A stretch of DNA of 64,000 nucleotides from RH-AL1 sp965198495 (GCA_965198495.1 CBDAPL010000001.1:1488001-1552000), one strand, 5' to 3'; numbered from the stretch's first letter, positions 7,873 to 17,761 are shown. Notes: a model not told the origin generated them from the sequence alone. Translations and numbers: made by a program.

Positions 7873-10434
7873 TTAGAACGAGGGCGGGATCGTCTCGATA
7901 ACGGCGGCCGGTGTCGTGTCGCTATCGGAAGTCGCGACGCTGGTGACGTCGAGGAAGGTCGCCACCACACCTTCAGTTCGACCTTCGGAGTCGAGGTAGG
8001 GACTGAACCGCGCAAGGAACGTCTCGTTTTCCGAGACAACTCGCCGTTCGATCGCCTCGCCCGATTTCAAGGCTTTTTCGATGTCCTTATGCAGGTCGGG
8101 GTAGTCCATCCGGCTCGCAAGGTCGGCCAGCGGACGCCCGCGGTCACCGCGGCGTATATTGAACAGGCGTGCCACCGGTGGCGTGAAGTTGCGGATGGCC
8201 AGGTTTTGATCGAGGAAGACCGTCGCGACCTGCGTGCTTTCGAAGAGATTGCGGAGATCGTTGTTGGACCGGTCGAGCGCGTCGATCTTGGTGGTCAGCT
8301 CGATGTTGACGGTCTGCAACTCCTCGTTCAGCGATTGCAGTTCTTCCTTGGAGGCTTCGAGTTCCTCGTTGGTCGATTGGAGTTCCTCGTTGACCGAAAC
8401 AAGTTCCTCGTTCGAGGATTTGAGCTCTTCGAGCGCCGTCTCGTATTCCTCGATCATCGATTGCAGCCGCTCTCTTGCCTCGCGCAGGTCGCGTTCCAAG
8501 TGAACAAGTGACTCGTCATTGCCGCGTCCGCGAAGCAGGGCCTCATCGCGGCTGACGAGCGGCCCGCTATCGTTGAACATAATGATGAAAAGGCTGTCCT
8601 CGCCGCGCTCCGGCATCGGCGCGACCGTCAAGTTGACCATCTGCACGCGATCGGCGTCGGCTTCGAGGGCAATGTGTTCGCGCATCACCATCACGCGTCT
8701 GTCCGCCGCCTCCCGCAACGCCGTGCGAAGGTCCAGGCGCAGGCCCTTGCGTGCCATGGACAGGATCTGGCGCGACGGCATGCCGGGCGCCGCCTCGAGA
8801 TACTTGCCGGTCCGCGCGGAGTAATAAACGACGTCGCCATCCGCGTTGACCACGACATGAGGCGGCGCGAACTGATCCATGACGTAGTCGTCCACGCCCT
8901 GGCGGAGGGACACGCCGGTCGCCGCGCGCGCGGCGCGACCATCGGCTTTAACGAGCGAGTTGACCAAGTCGATCGCGAAAGGCACGCGCATCGACGAACG
9001 GCCATCCTCGCGCGCGCGAAACAATCGCTGCCGCTTGTCGACGGCGACGAACAGGTCACCGAACTGGCTGATGTTTTCCGACGTGCCGAGGAACAGGAAG
9101 CCGTTCGGCTTCAAAGCATAATGGAAGGTGGGGATGACCTGAGCCTGCACCTCTTGACCGAAATAGATCAGCAGGTTGCGGCAGGAGATCATGTCCATGC
9201 GCGAGAACGGCGGATCCTTTATCACGCTGTGCGCCGAGAAGATGCAGATGTCGCGGACGTCTTTGGCCACGATGTAGTGGGCACCGTCCCTGGTGAAGTA
9301 GCGCGCGAGCCTGCCCGCCTCGACGTTGCCGACGAGCGGGGCCGGATAGCGCGCGGCGCGGGCAATGGCGAGCGAGCGCTCGTCGATATCGGTGGCGAAG
9401 ATCTGCACCCGCGGCACCGCTTGGAGCTTCGCCATCGCCTCGCGTACGAGAATGGCGATCGAATAGACCTCCTCGCCCGTCGAACACCCCGGCACCCATA
9501 TGCGGACCGTGTCGTCCGCCCCGCGCCCCTCGAACAGCTTCGGCAAGACGGTCGTCTCGAGGGCGTGGAACGCGTCGGCATCGCGGAAGAAACTCGTGAC
9601 GTTGATCAGAAGATCGTGGAACAACGCCGAGGCTTCGGCCGAACTCTGCCGAAGGCGATTGACATAGCCTTCGATCGTGTCGACCTGCAGAACCTGCATG
9701 CGGCGGTAGACGCGGCGATTGAAGGTGCGCTTCTTGTAGCCGCTGAAATCATGGCCGATCTGGCTGCGCAGCGTCGCGTAGATTTCCTTCTGCGCCGCGA
9801 GAAGGCCGGCGTCGCCGCCATTCTGGTCGGCAACCGACATACGGTTCAGGAGATCGAAGCTCCGTGTGAAGTCGATAAGCTGCGCCGCCATCTCGTCGAC
9901 CGGCAGCGCGAAATCGACGAGTCCCGTGGCGATCGCGCTTTGCGGCATCGAGGGGTGCCGCGGCGAGGTCCCATCCGCCACCTGCGCGATCGTCAGTCCG
10001 CCGCGCTCCTTGATCGCCTTGATGCCGAGCGTGCCGTCGCCATCCCCGCCGGAGAGTACAACGCCCGCCGCGTAGTCGGCGCGGTCCATCGCGAGCGAAG
10101 TGAAGAAGAGATCGATCGGCTTGTGTTCGCGTTTCTCCGCGTCCTGCTTTTCGATGCGCAGACGGCCATTCTCGAGACCGACGGTCGCCATCTCGCCCAG
10201 CACGTAAACCTCGTTGGGCTGGACCTCGACGCCGTCCTCCGCGATCTTCACCGGCATCTTCGTGAAGCGGGCGATGACTTCGTCGAGCAGGGAATGGCGA
10301 TCCGGGCTGAGGTGCGTGACGATGACGAAGGCCATGCCGCAGTCGAGCGGCATCTGCCGGAAGAATGACTGAAGCGCCTCGATGCCTCCGGCCGAGGCGC
10401 CTATACCGACGATGGGAAACAGCGGCTCTTCCAT
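7873..10434 (-). CDS. CheB-CheR-PAS fusion signalling protein without a kinase domain
   Basis: An 853-residue multidomain protein. Residues about 5-190 are a CheB methylesterase domain with the catalytic set visible: Ser14 in GIGASAGG, His41 in VTHLSPDR, and Asp133 in LSGGDGDGTLG. Residues about 215-480 are a CheR methyltransferase domain with the SAM motif VWVPGCSTGEEVYS... and MISCRNLLIYF. A linker follows, then a coiled coil (ESLVHLERDLREARERL and the repeated ELKSSNEELVSVNEELQS pattern) and a C-terminal PAS domain ending in a DVTSV motif. Related proteins often end in a histidine kinase; this one stops after the PAS domain. No receptor or other che gene is nearby. It is divergent from a sigma-54 response regulator, which may be its partner. 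It probably senses a cue and modifies methyl-accepting or other proteins, but the target is unknown. Confidence 0.9.
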   Translation of the reverse strand: MEEPLFPIVGIGASAGGIEALQSFFRQMPLDCGMAFVIVTHLSPDRHSLLDEVIARFTKMPVKIAEDGVEVQPNEVYVLGEMATVGLENGRLRIEKQDAEKREHKPIDLFFTSLAMDRADYAAGVVLSGGDGDGTLGIKAIKERGGLTIAQVADGTSPRHPSMPQSAIATGLVDFALPVDEMAAQLIDFTRSFDLLNRMSVADQNGGDAGLLAAQKEIYATLRSQIGHDFSGYKKRTFNRRVYRRMQVLQVDTIEGYVNRLRQSSAEASALFHDLLINVTSFFRDADAFHALETTVLPKLFEGRGADDTVRIWVPGCSTGEEVYSIAILVREAMAKLQAVPRVQIFATDIDERSLAIARAARYPAPLVGNVEAGRLARYFTRDGAHYIVAKDVRDICIFSAHSVIKDPPFSRMDMISCRNLLIYFGQEVQAQVIPTFHYALKPNGFLFLGTSENISQFGDLFVAVDKRQRLFRAREDGRSSMRVPFAIDLVNSLVKADGRAARAATGVSLRQGVDDYVMDQFAPPHVVVNADGDVVYYSARTGKYLEAAPGMPSRQILSMARKGLRLDLRTALREAADRRVMVMREHIALEADADRVQMVNLTVAPMPERGEDSLFIIMFNDSGPLVSRDEALLRGRGNDESLVHLERDLREARERLQSMIEEYETALEELKSSNEELVSVNEELQSTNEELEASKEELQSLNEELQTVNIELTTKIDALDRSNNDLRNLFESTQVATVFLDQNLAIRNFTPPVARLFNIRRGDRGRPLADLASRMDYPDLHKDIEKALKSGEAIERRVVSENETFLARFSPYLDSEGRTEGVVATFLDVTSVATSDSDTTPAAVIETIPPSF

Positions 10435-10609
10435 CGATCTGTTCTCCGGCGCTACGATCAGCGGACGCGGTCGGCGCGCGGCATGTCGATCCTAACACCA
10501 AATCGACGAACGGCGCCGGCTTCCTTGGGTTGCCTTAACTGTCGATTTACTCTGATCGCGGACCATGTCTCTCGAACGAGCGCTACAGCGTTCGGCGCGA
10601 CGAGGCCGC

Positions 10610-12109
10610 ATGTCCTGCACCATCCTGATTGTCGATGATGACCCCGTGCAGCGCCGTCTGCTCGAGGCTCTGGTCCGCCGTTTCGGTTACAGCGTCGAGA
10701 CGGCCGCCAGCGGCGAGGAGGCTCTGCGCAGGCTCGACGCGGCCAACCAGGCGCCTGTCGACCTGATGATCCTCGACCTCGTCATGCCCGATCTCGATGG
10801 AATGGGCGTGCTGACGCGGATGCGCGAAACCAAGCGCGCGGTGCCAACGATCGTCCAGACGGCGCACGGATCGATCGAGGCGGTCATCTCGGCGATGCGG
10901 GCAGGAGCCCTCGACTTCGTGGTCAAGCCGGTGGGTGCCGAGCGTCTGCAGGTCTCGATCAAGAACGCGCTCCGGGTCGACGCGCTGGAGGGAGAGATCC
11001 GCCGGATGAACCGGCATGCCTCCGGCGCGCTGTCGCTGAAGGACCTGTCCAGCAAGAGCGAGGACATGGAGAAGGTGATACGCCTCGGCGAGCGCGCGGC
11101 GAAATCGCATATACCCGTCCTGCTCGAAGGTGAGTCGGGGGTCGGCAAGGAACTCGTCGCCCGCGCGATCCAGGGTGCCTCCGACCGCCGGGGCCGCACC
11201 TTCGTCACGGTCAATTGCGGCGCTCTGCCGGAGAATTTGGTCGAGTCGATCCTCTTTGGTCACGAGAAAGGCTCCTTTACCGGCGCCACCGAGAAGCACG
11301 CCGGCAAGTTCGTCGAGGCGCACGGGGGCACGTTGTTCCTCGACGAGATCGGCGAGTTGCCGCCCGAGGCACAGGTCAAGTTGCTGCGTGCCTTGCAGGA
11401 GGGCGAGGTCGACCCGATCGGCGGCAAGCGCCCGGTCAAGGTCGACATCCGGCTGATCTCGGCGACGAACCAGAACCTGATCGAGCAGGTCAAGCGCGGC
11501 CAGTTCCGCGAGGACCTCTACTACCGCCTCAACGTGTTCCCGATTACCGTGCCGCCGCTACGCCAGCGCCGCGAGGATATCGCCGATCTCGCCCGCCGGT
11601 TCGTCGCCCGCTTCGCGGCGGAGGAAGGCAAGCGCATCCGCGGCGTCAGCGCCGAGGCGCTCGCCATGCTCACCGCCTACGACTGGCCCGGCAACGTCCG
11701 CCAGCTCGAGAACGCGGTGTTCCGCTCGGTGGTGCTCGCCGACAACGACGAGCTGACGGTCACCGAGTTCCCGCAGATCGCCTCCCAGGTCCAGGGCTTC
11801 AGCGTCCGCATACCGCCGGTCGCGGCGATGCTGCCGGCGGCCCCGCGCGCCGAGCGCGAGATCGTCAGGGTGGAAGTCCGCGATCCCAACGTCCTGCCGC
11901 TGCTCGACGAGCGCGGCGATGTCCGCAAGCTCGAGGCGCTGGAAGCCGACACGATCCGCTTCGCTCTCGCGCACTATCGTGGGCAGATGTCGGCGATGGC
12001 GCGCAAGCTCGGGATCGGACGCTCGACGCTTTATCGCAAGATGAAGGAATTCGGGCTCTTCCAGGGCGATACGCCCGACGTGCTGGAGGCGGACGAAGAA
12101 GCCGCCTGA
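10610..12109 (+). CDS. Sigma-54-dependent response regulator (NtrC family)
   Basis: A 499-residue activator with three domains. The receiver at residues 4-120 has the acidic pocket Asp9-Asp10-Asp11 and the phospho-acceptor Asp56 (LMILDLVMPD). The AAA+ domain at about 150-390 has the Walker A motif GESGVGKE, the sigma-54 contact loop GSFTGA, and the Walker B motif GGTLFLDEIGEL. A Fis-type helix-turn-helix ends the protein (MARKLGIGRSTLYRKMKEFG). The ATG at 10610 starts directly with the receiver and is preferred; an ATG at 10565 would add 15 basic residues. The gene is divergent from the CheB-CheR-PAS gene, and no histidine kinase is adjacent, so the signal input is unknown. Target promoters should carry a sigma-54 -24/-12 element; I saw none in the immediate surroundings that I could defend. 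Confidence 0.92.
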   Translation: MSCTILIVDDDPVQRRLLEALVRRFGYSVETAASGEEALRRLDAANQAPVDLMILDLVMPDLDGMGVLTRMRETKRAVPTIVQTAHGSIEAVISAMRAGALDFVVKPVGAERLQVSIKNALRVDALEGEIRRMNRHASGALSLKDLSSKSEDMEKVIRLGERAAKSHIPVLLEGESGVGKELVARAIQGASDRRGRTFVTVNCGALPENLVESILFGHEKGSFTGATEKHAGKFVEAHGGTLFLDEIGELPPEAQVKLLRALQEGEVDPIGGKRPVKVDIRLISATNQNLIEQVKRGQFREDLYYRLNVFPITVPPLRQRREDIADLARRFVARFAAEEGKRIRGVSAEALAMLTAYDWPGNVRQLENAVFRSVVLADNDELTVTEFPQIASQVQGFSVRIPPVAAMLPAAPRAEREIVRVEVRDPNVLPLLDERGDVRKLEALEADTIRFALAHYRGQMSAMARKLGIGRSTLYRKMKEFGLFQGDTPDVLEADEEAA

Positions 12110-12288
12110 CGGGTGCCGGCCTGTGGCCGCTCTGCCACGGCCGCCTTCAAACAGGGCAAGGCCCGCGTCGGGTGGCCGGCACGCATTGCGTTTGAAATCC
12201 GCAATCATCAAATCAGGTGAGGCGGCCTGGGGCGCGTCTTGGTTACGACTGACGAGGGATACGGCCTGATCGCCGCGAGGGGACTGTG

Positions 12289-14469
12289 ATGCGCTGGCGT
12301 TCGTTTCAGGTGACCTTTGCCGCTCTCACGCTGCTGCTCGGCACGAGCGCGGCGTCTCGCGCGCAAAACGACGGCTTCTTCGCGGAGAACGACGCGCCGG
12401 AGACCGTGCCATCGGCATCGGCCGCGACCGCCAAAGCTCCCATCGATCCGACGGCCGACCGGCTGCCGACCGGCAGCTTGACGCCGCCGAAGACCGCCGC
12501 CGGCCTGAGTCCGCTCGCGCCCGCCGCGTCCCCGATCGATGGCGCGGGCGCGACGCAAGCCGGTGCCAAACCCAAGATGGCCGAAAAGAGCCTCGACCCG
12601 GAGCCCGACGCCATCGTCGTGCCGCCGACCGCGACTTCCGCCGATCCGCTCGATGCCCTGGCTGCTCCCGCCGCAAAGCCGGCCGACGGCAAGGCGGGGG
12701 CGGCCAAGCTCGACACGCCGAAGAGCGGTCCCGTGGAGGCGAAGCCGGGACAGCCGAACGGCGCCGCCGATCCCGCGCCGCAGCGGGCACAAGAGGCGCT
12801 GCCCGGCTTGAACGCCGCCATCAAGGCCGTGCTCGACAAGCGGGAGACCGCGCCGCTCAAGGGCGCCTACGTCGGCGAGCGCCGCAAGGAGCGCAAGGCG
12901 ATCGCCTTCCTCTACGCCGCCCATGGTTTCGCGCCGATCTGGTCGGCCGACGGCACGCCGGCTGCCGCCGCCGCCCCGATCCTCGAGCGGCTGGCGCATG
13001 CCGCCGACGACGGTTTGAGCCTGCCGCAGGCGCCTATCGACCTCAAGAGCTCTGGAGCGCCCGACGCGGTCGCCGACAGCGACATCGCGTTGACGGAGGC
13101 GGTCGTCGCCTACGCGCGCCAGGCGACCGGAAGTCGCGTCGATCCGAGCGCGATCAGCCCGCTGATCGGCGTCAAGCGCTCGCTCGCCGATCCCGCCGCG
13201 ATCATCGACGCGCTTGCCGCCGCGGGACCGGCCGCCGGCGACAAGCTGCAGGCGCTCAATCCGAGCGAGCCGCGCTACGTCGCTTTGCGCGAGAAGCTCG
13301 TCGAGCTGCGGTCCGCGCACACCGCCGATCGTAACGCCGTGCAGGGTGGGTCTATCCCCGTCGTCGGGCCGACGTTGCGGATCGGCATGCATGACAAGCG
13401 CGTACCGCTCATCCGCACGCGCTTGGGCCTGGGCGGCGCGCTCGGCGGCGACGATCGCGAATACGACGGCGAAGTCGCCGATGCCGTCGCCGCGTTCCAG
13501 CGCGACAACGGCCTGAACGCCTCCGGCAGTCTGACCAAGCGCACCATCGAGGCGCTGTCGGTCCAACGAGGCGGGGTCGGGCGGTCGCCCAAGCTCGAGG
13601 CCAAGATCCTCGCCAACATGGAGATGTGGCGCTGGATGCCGCGCGAGCTCGGCGCCGATCGCATCGAGGTCAACGTGCCGGACTACGCGGTCACAGTCTT
13701 CCACGACGGCCAGCCCGTGTCGCACAACAAGGTGGTGGTCGGTAAGCTCGACACGCCGACGCCGCTGTTCTCCAACACGATGAAGTATCTCATCGTGAAC
13801 CCGTACTGGAACGTGCCGCAGTCGATCATCAGGAACGAGCTTCTGCCGAAGGGCGGCGGCAGCCTCTCCTATTTGAATGGGCGCGGCTATTCGGTCAGCA
13901 CCGCCAACGGCATGCCTGTCGTGAAGCAGCTGCCGGGCGACAAGAACGCGCTCGGTCGCATCAAATTCCTCTTCCCCAACGACTATTCCGTCTACCTGCA
14001 CGACACGCCGTCGAAATCCCTGTTCGCCGCCTCGAAGCGGGCGTTCAGCCATGGCTGCGTGCGCGTCGACAAGCCGTTCGCCTTCGCCCAGTCCGTCTTG
14101 AACGACACGCCGATCGAGCAGCGCAAAGCGTGGAGCCAGGACCGGCTCGAGGACATGATCGGCGACAAGGAGCGTTACGTGAACCTGCCGGCGCCCCTGC
14201 CGATCCACATCGAGTATTTCACGGCGACCGTGGACGGCGCGGGCGGCGAGGTGAAGTTGCGCGACGACGTCTACGGCTACGCCAACGCCGTCGCCGCCGC
14301 GCTCAACCTCGACAGCGAGACGCTACCCATCGCCGGTCGCGTCAAGCCGGCGCCGCTGCTGGCGCAGGCGACCGAACGTCCCCGTCGCAGGTCGATCGCG
14401 ACAGCGGCCTCGCCGGAGAGCGCGCCCGTCGCGAGCCGCAGCTTCTGGGACATCTTCGACCCGCGCTGA
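12289..14469 (+). CDS. L,D-transpeptidase (YcbB-like), periplasmic
   Basis: A 726-residue exported protein. A signal peptide is visible (MRWRSFQVTFAALTLLLGTS, cleavage near ASRA). Residues about 30-170 are low-complexity Ala/Pro-rich sequence, perhaps a linker. A peptidoglycan-binding-like helical repeat lies near residues 395-425 (YDGEVADAVAAFQRDNGL). The YkuD catalytic domain follows at about 450-610, with the signature SHGCVRVD; the catalytic Cys is residue 590. The enzyme links peptidoglycan stems by 3-3 bonds or attaches proteins to them. The start is the ATG at 12289, with GAGGGGA 6 bases before it; a GTG one codon earlier is also possible. A second cell-wall protein of the DUF882 type follows on the same strand. 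Related alphaproteobacterial proteins share the long proline/alanine region. Confidence 0.9.
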   Translation: MRWRSFQVTFAALTLLLGTSAASRAQNDGFFAENDAPETVPSASAATAKAPIDPTADRLPTGSLTPPKTAAGLSPLAPAASPIDGAGATQAGAKPKMAEKSLDPEPDAIVVPPTATSADPLDALAAPAAKPADGKAGAAKLDTPKSGPVEAKPGQPNGAADPAPQRAQEALPGLNAAIKAVLDKRETAPLKGAYVGERRKERKAIAFLYAAHGFAPIWSADGTPAAAAAPILERLAHAADDGLSLPQAPIDLKSSGAPDAVADSDIALTEAVVAYARQATGSRVDPSAISPLIGVKRSLADPAAIIDALAAAGPAAGDKLQALNPSEPRYVALREKLVELRSAHTADRNAVQGGSIPVVGPTLRIGMHDKRVPLIRTRLGLGGALGGDDREYDGEVADAVAAFQRDNGLNASGSLTKRTIEALSVQRGGVGRSPKLEAKILANMEMWRWMPRELGADRIEVNVPDYAVTVFHDGQPVSHNKVVVGKLDTPTPLFSNTMKYLIVNPYWNVPQSIIRNELLPKGGGSLSYLNGRGYSVSTANGMPVVKQLPGDKNALGRIKFLFPNDYSVYLHDTPSKSLFAASKRAFSHGCVRVDKPFAFAQSVLNDTPIEQRKAWSQDRLEDMIGDKERYVNLPAPLPIHIEYFTATVDGAGGEVKLRDDVYGYANAVAAALNLDSETLPIAGRVKPAPLLAQATERPRRRSIATAASPESAPVASRSFWDIFDPR

Positions 14470-14627
14470 ACCGGCCGCTCCTGAGCTCACGACCGCGCCG
14501 CGCGTCACGCGCGATCAAGGTCGTCTGATCGTTACCGTCAGACGTTCGACGCATCGAATTTTAAGCCTTGTGTGTAACACTTCGGTCGCCATAAGGATAA
14601 ACTGCGGCGTCGACGGGGGTCTGGGCT

Positions 14628-16244
14628 TTGCGACTGGTCAAGCTACGCGCCCGTGCGCGGGCCTTCTGCGTTTCGACTTCGCTGAGCGTGGCGTGGCTGA
14701 GCGTGGCGTGCGTTACCGCCTGCGTCTTGGCGCCGACTTCGACGGAAACCGCCGTGGCGAACGGCGACACGCGCACGCTGCACCTCTTCCATACGCACAC
14801 CGGCGAGACGATCGACGCCACCTTCCGCGTCGACGGTCACTACGACGCGGACGTGCTGCGCCAGCTCAACCACTTCCTGCGCGACTGGCGCAACGACGAC
14901 GAGATCCGCATGGACCCTCGCCTGTTCGACGCGGTGTGGGAAGCCTACCGCAGCGCCGGCGCGACGGACCGCGTGCAGATCTACTCGGCCTACCGCTCGC
15001 CCGAGACGAACGCGATGCTGCGCCGCCGCTCCAAGGCTGTCGCCGAACACTCCCAGCACATGTTGGGCAAGGCGATGGACACGACAATGCCCGGCTTCCC
15101 GATGGACCGCGTGCGCGACGCCGGCATGAAGCTCCAGCACGGCGGCGTCGGCTGGTATCCATCGGCCAACTTCGTCCATCTCGATGTCGGCGGCGTCCGC
15201 TCGTGGCCGCGCATGCCTTACGACCAGCTCGCCAGCCTGTTCCCCGATGGCAAGACGGTCCATATCGCCTCGAACGGGCAGACGCTGCCGGGCTACGAGC
15301 AGGCGCGGCTCGAACTCGCGCAGCGCGGCGAGACGGATCTGCCACCTTCGGAATCGTCCGGCGGCTTCTTCGCCTGGCTGTTCGGCGGCGGCAGCAACAC
15401 CGCCGGCGCCGCTCACGAGGACGAAGAAGATCGTCGTGTCGCCGCCGTCGCGCCGCAGCCCAGGCAAGAGCAGACCGCCAGGCAAGAGCAGACCGCCAGG
15501 CAAGAGCAACCTGCTCGCCAAGAGCAACCCGCCCGGCAGGATCAGCCGGCGCCCGAGCCGGCGCCGCAGCAGCAGGCGCAGCAATCCTCGGCGCCGCCGG
15601 CGATCGCCTATGCCGAAACGCAAGCCGCGCCGGGCTCGCTCGCCGAGCGCAAGGCACAGCCGGGTGACGCGGGCGGCGACGTTCAGGTGGCGAGCCTCGA
15701 GAGCGGTGCCGCGCCCATCGGCATCGTGCTGCCGTTGCCGCCGCGTCGGCCCGCCGGGCTGGCGACGGCTCCGGAGATCCCGCTGCCGCCGGTCCGTCCC
15801 GCTCGCCTCGCGCGCCTTGACGCCGCCCCGCTGCGCCTGACCGACGCGCAAGGCGCGGCGCCGACACACGATGACATCGGCAGCCTCATTACCTCTACGG
15901 CCTCCGGCGTGCCGATGCTGCGACGCTCCAGTCTGCCGGCGATCATCACGCAGGGCGGCGGCGACCATCGCCGCCTGCCAAGCCAGGCGCTCGCCTTCGC
16001 CGCCGACGTCGTGGCCTCGGACGGCCGGCCAAGCCTGCGCACGATGCCGGTGCCCAGCGCCAGGCCGGCGGCGCTCGTCAAGCCGACGGGTCTGCGGGCC
16101 GCGCGCAGGATGGCGACGACCACACCCGATGCGACGACCACACCCGATGCGGCGACCACCGCCGATGTGCCGGTTGCAGGTGGGCCGAGGCTGACGGGGC
16201 TCCGCAAGGCGGTGCACCTGATGGAACAGAAGGCCTCGCTTTAG
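14628..16244 (+). CDS. DUF882 / peptidase M15-like exported protein with a repetitive C-terminal half
   Basis: A 538-residue protein starting at TTG (14628). The N-terminus has a hydrophobic segment (residues about 13-28) that ends in a Cys-rich stretch, a signal peptide or lipoprotein signal. Residues about 50-190 are the DUF882 (YcbK-like) fold, related to D,D-carboxypeptidases of the M15 group: the zinc-ligand-like residues are seen in HSQHMLGKAMDTTMPG and ANFVHLDVGGVRSWPRMP. After residue 230 the sequence is low-complexity: five copies of an RQEQTA-like hexapeptide, long Pro/Ala stretches, and a TTPDA repeat. It probably trims or modifies peptidoglycan; the disordered tail may span the periplasm. 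A 15-base exact tandem duplication in the signal-peptide region encodes LSVAW-LSVAC. It follows the L,D-transpeptidase by 158 bases. Confidence 0.82.
   Translation: MRLVKLRARARAFCVSTSLSVAWLSVACVTACVLAPTSTETAVANGDTRTLHLFHTHTGETIDATFRVDGHYDADVLRQLNHFLRDWRNDDEIRMDPRLFDAVWEAYRSAGATDRVQIYSAYRSPETNAMLRRRSKAVAEHSQHMLGKAMDTTMPGFPMDRVRDAGMKLQHGGVGWYPSANFVHLDVGGVRSWPRMPYDQLASLFPDGKTVHIASNGQTLPGYEQARLELAQRGETDLPPSESSGGFFAWLFGGGSNTAGAAHEDEEDRRVAAVAPQPRQEQTARQEQTARQEQPARQEQPARQDQPAPEPAPQQQAQQSSAPPAIAYAETQAAPGSLAERKAQPGDAGGDVQVASLESGAAPIGIVLPLPPRRPAGLATAPEIPLPPVRPARLARLDAAPLRLTDAQGAAPTHDDIGSLITSTASGVPMLRRSSLPAIITQGGGDHRRLPSQALAFAADVVASDGRPSLRTMPVPSARPAALVKPTGLRAARRMATTTPDATTTPDAATTADVPVAGGPRLTGLRKAVHLMEQKASL
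14681..14710 (+). repeat. Exact 15-base tandem duplication in a signal-peptide region
   Basis: GCTGAGCGTGGCGTG occurs twice in direct succession (14681-14695, 14696-14710). In frame it doubles five residues of the hydrophobic core of the DUF882 protein. It changes length without breaking the frame. Confidence 0.9.
15462..15551 (+). repeat. Five 18-base repeats encoding an RQEQxA hexapeptide
   Basis: Five consecutive 18-base units; the first two are identical (AGGCAAGAGCAGACCGCC) and the other three have drifted, giving RQEQTA, RQEQTA, RQEQPA, RQEQPA, RQDQPA. Such tracts expand and contract by slippage or recombination, so copy number may differ between strains. Confidence 0.9.
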
Positions 16245-16271
16245 GCGCGCTCCCGCCGCTCAGGCAGCATT

Positions 16272-17639
16272 TTATTCGGCGATCGCGGTGTGCTGCTTGT
16301 GCAGCGTACGCTCCGGGCTCGCGAGATGCTCGTCTTCCACCAGCTTGCGGGGCTTGCCGACGACCAAGCGCGATCCGCGGCCATAGGTGAAGAAGGCCCA
16401 AGCCCAGTTCGTGAACACGATGATTCGGTTGCGAAAGCCGATCAGCAGCAGCAGATGCACCATCGACCAGGAGAGCCACGCCACGCGGCCGGTGAGCTTG
16501 ACGCCCAGGAGCACGGCGATGGCGTGCGAGCGGCCGATCACCGCCATCGTCCCGAGATCGGTGTACTTGAATGGGCCCGGGTGCTTGCGCGCGCCGATTC
16601 GGCTACCGATCACCTTGGCGATGTAGGCGCCCTGCTGCTTGGCGACCGGAGCCAAGGCCGGCAGCGTCTTGCCGTCGGCTTTCCGGTAACTCGCGACATC
16701 GCCGATCGCGAAGATCTCGGGATGGTTGGGCACCGAACAGTCGCTTGTAACCTCGACGCCGTTGTTCTTCGCGACGGCGGCGCCGATCCACTCGCCAGCG
16801 GGCTCGGCCTTGGTGCCGGCGCACCAGAACACGTTGGCGGCATCGATGCGCTCGCCGCCCTTCAGCGTGACGCCGCGCCCGTCGATGCATTCGCAAGGCG
16901 CGTTCATTTTAAGTTCGATGCCCAAGTCCCCGAGCGCCTTGGCGGCGTAATTGGATAGCCGCTCCGGGAATTCGCCGAGGATGCGCGGCGCCGCGTCGAC
17001 CAGCACGATACGCGCGCGCGCGGGATCGATGTGGCGGTACTCGCTTTTCAAGGTCGAGCGGGCGAGTTCGGCGAGCGAGCCGACGAGTTCGACGCCGGTC
17101 GGACCGCCGCCGATCACGACGAAGCTCGTCAGCGCGCGCACCTCATCGGGATCGGTGCGGCTCTCCGCCCAGTCGAACGCCTCGAGAATGCGCCGACGTA
17201 TCTGCAGCGCGTCCGGCAGCGTCTTCAGGACCGCGGCATGGTTGGCCCATTCGTCGTGGCCGAACCAGGCATAGGCCGACCCTGTCGCGAGGATCAGGTA
17301 ATCATAGGGGATGGAGCCGGTGTCCTTCACGGACACCTGTTTTGCGACCTTGTCGACGCCGTCGACCTCTCCGAGGATCACCGAGACGTTGAGTTTGGTG
17401 CCGAGAAGCGCGCGAATCGGCGAGGCGATATCGGCCGGCGAAAGGGCCGCGGTCGAAACCTGGTAGAGCAGCGGCTGGAACAGATGATGGTTGGTCCGGT
17501 CGATCAGTACCAGCTCGACGTCGTAACCGACGAGGCTGTGCGCGGCCTGAAGGCCGCCGAAGCCGCAACCGACCACCACGACGATGGGCTTGCCGGCGGT
17601 CTTGCGAGAGAAGAGAATCGCTTCGGCGCTTGACGTCAT
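16272..17639 (-). CDS. ndh: Type II NADH dehydrogenase (NDH-2)
   Basis: A 455-residue flavoprotein that passes electrons from NADH to quinone without pumping protons. The FAD motif VVGCGFGGLQAA lies near residue 23 and the NAD motif FVVIGGGPTGVELVG near residue 170. LFQPLLYQVSTAALSPADIA near residue 60 and the second FAD contact IFAIGDVA near residue 310 are typical of NDH-2. The C-terminal WSMVHLLLLIGFRNRI segment forms the amphipathic/hydrophobic membrane anchor. The start is the ATG at 17639. The antiporter genes on the same strand start 122 bases upstream, so the two could be cotranscribed or functionally linked; this is inference. It converges with the DUF882 gene. Confidence 0.93.
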   Translation of the reverse strand: MTSSAEAILFSRKTAGKPIVVVVGCGFGGLQAAHSLVGYDVELVLIDRTNHHLFQPLLYQVSTAALSPADIASPIRALLGTKLNVSVILGEVDGVDKVAKQVSVKDTGSIPYDYLILATGSAYAWFGHDEWANHAAVLKTLPDALQIRRRILEAFDWAESRTDPDEVRALTSFVVIGGGPTGVELVGSLAELARSTLKSEYRHIDPARARIVLVDAAPRILGEFPERLSNYAAKALGDLGIELKMNAPCECIDGRGVTLKGGERIDAANVFWCAGTKAEPAGEWIGAAVAKNNGVEVTSDCSVPNHPEIFAIGDVASYRKADGKTLPALAPVAKQQGAYIAKVIGSRIGARKHPGPFKYTDLGTMAVIGRSHAIAVLLGVKLTGRVAWLSWSMVHLLLLIGFRNRIIVFTNWAWAFFTYGRGSRLVVGKPRKLVEDEHLASPERTLHKQHTAIAE

Positions 17640-17761
17640 AGGTCTCGTCCTGAGTAAACGCGCAATCGCTCGAGGGCGGGCGCGGTCGACGCTAACCCGT
17701 AACGCAAATCTGCCGTCTCGTCGATCATTATGCTGCAGCGCACAATGAAATGGTCGCGCGC

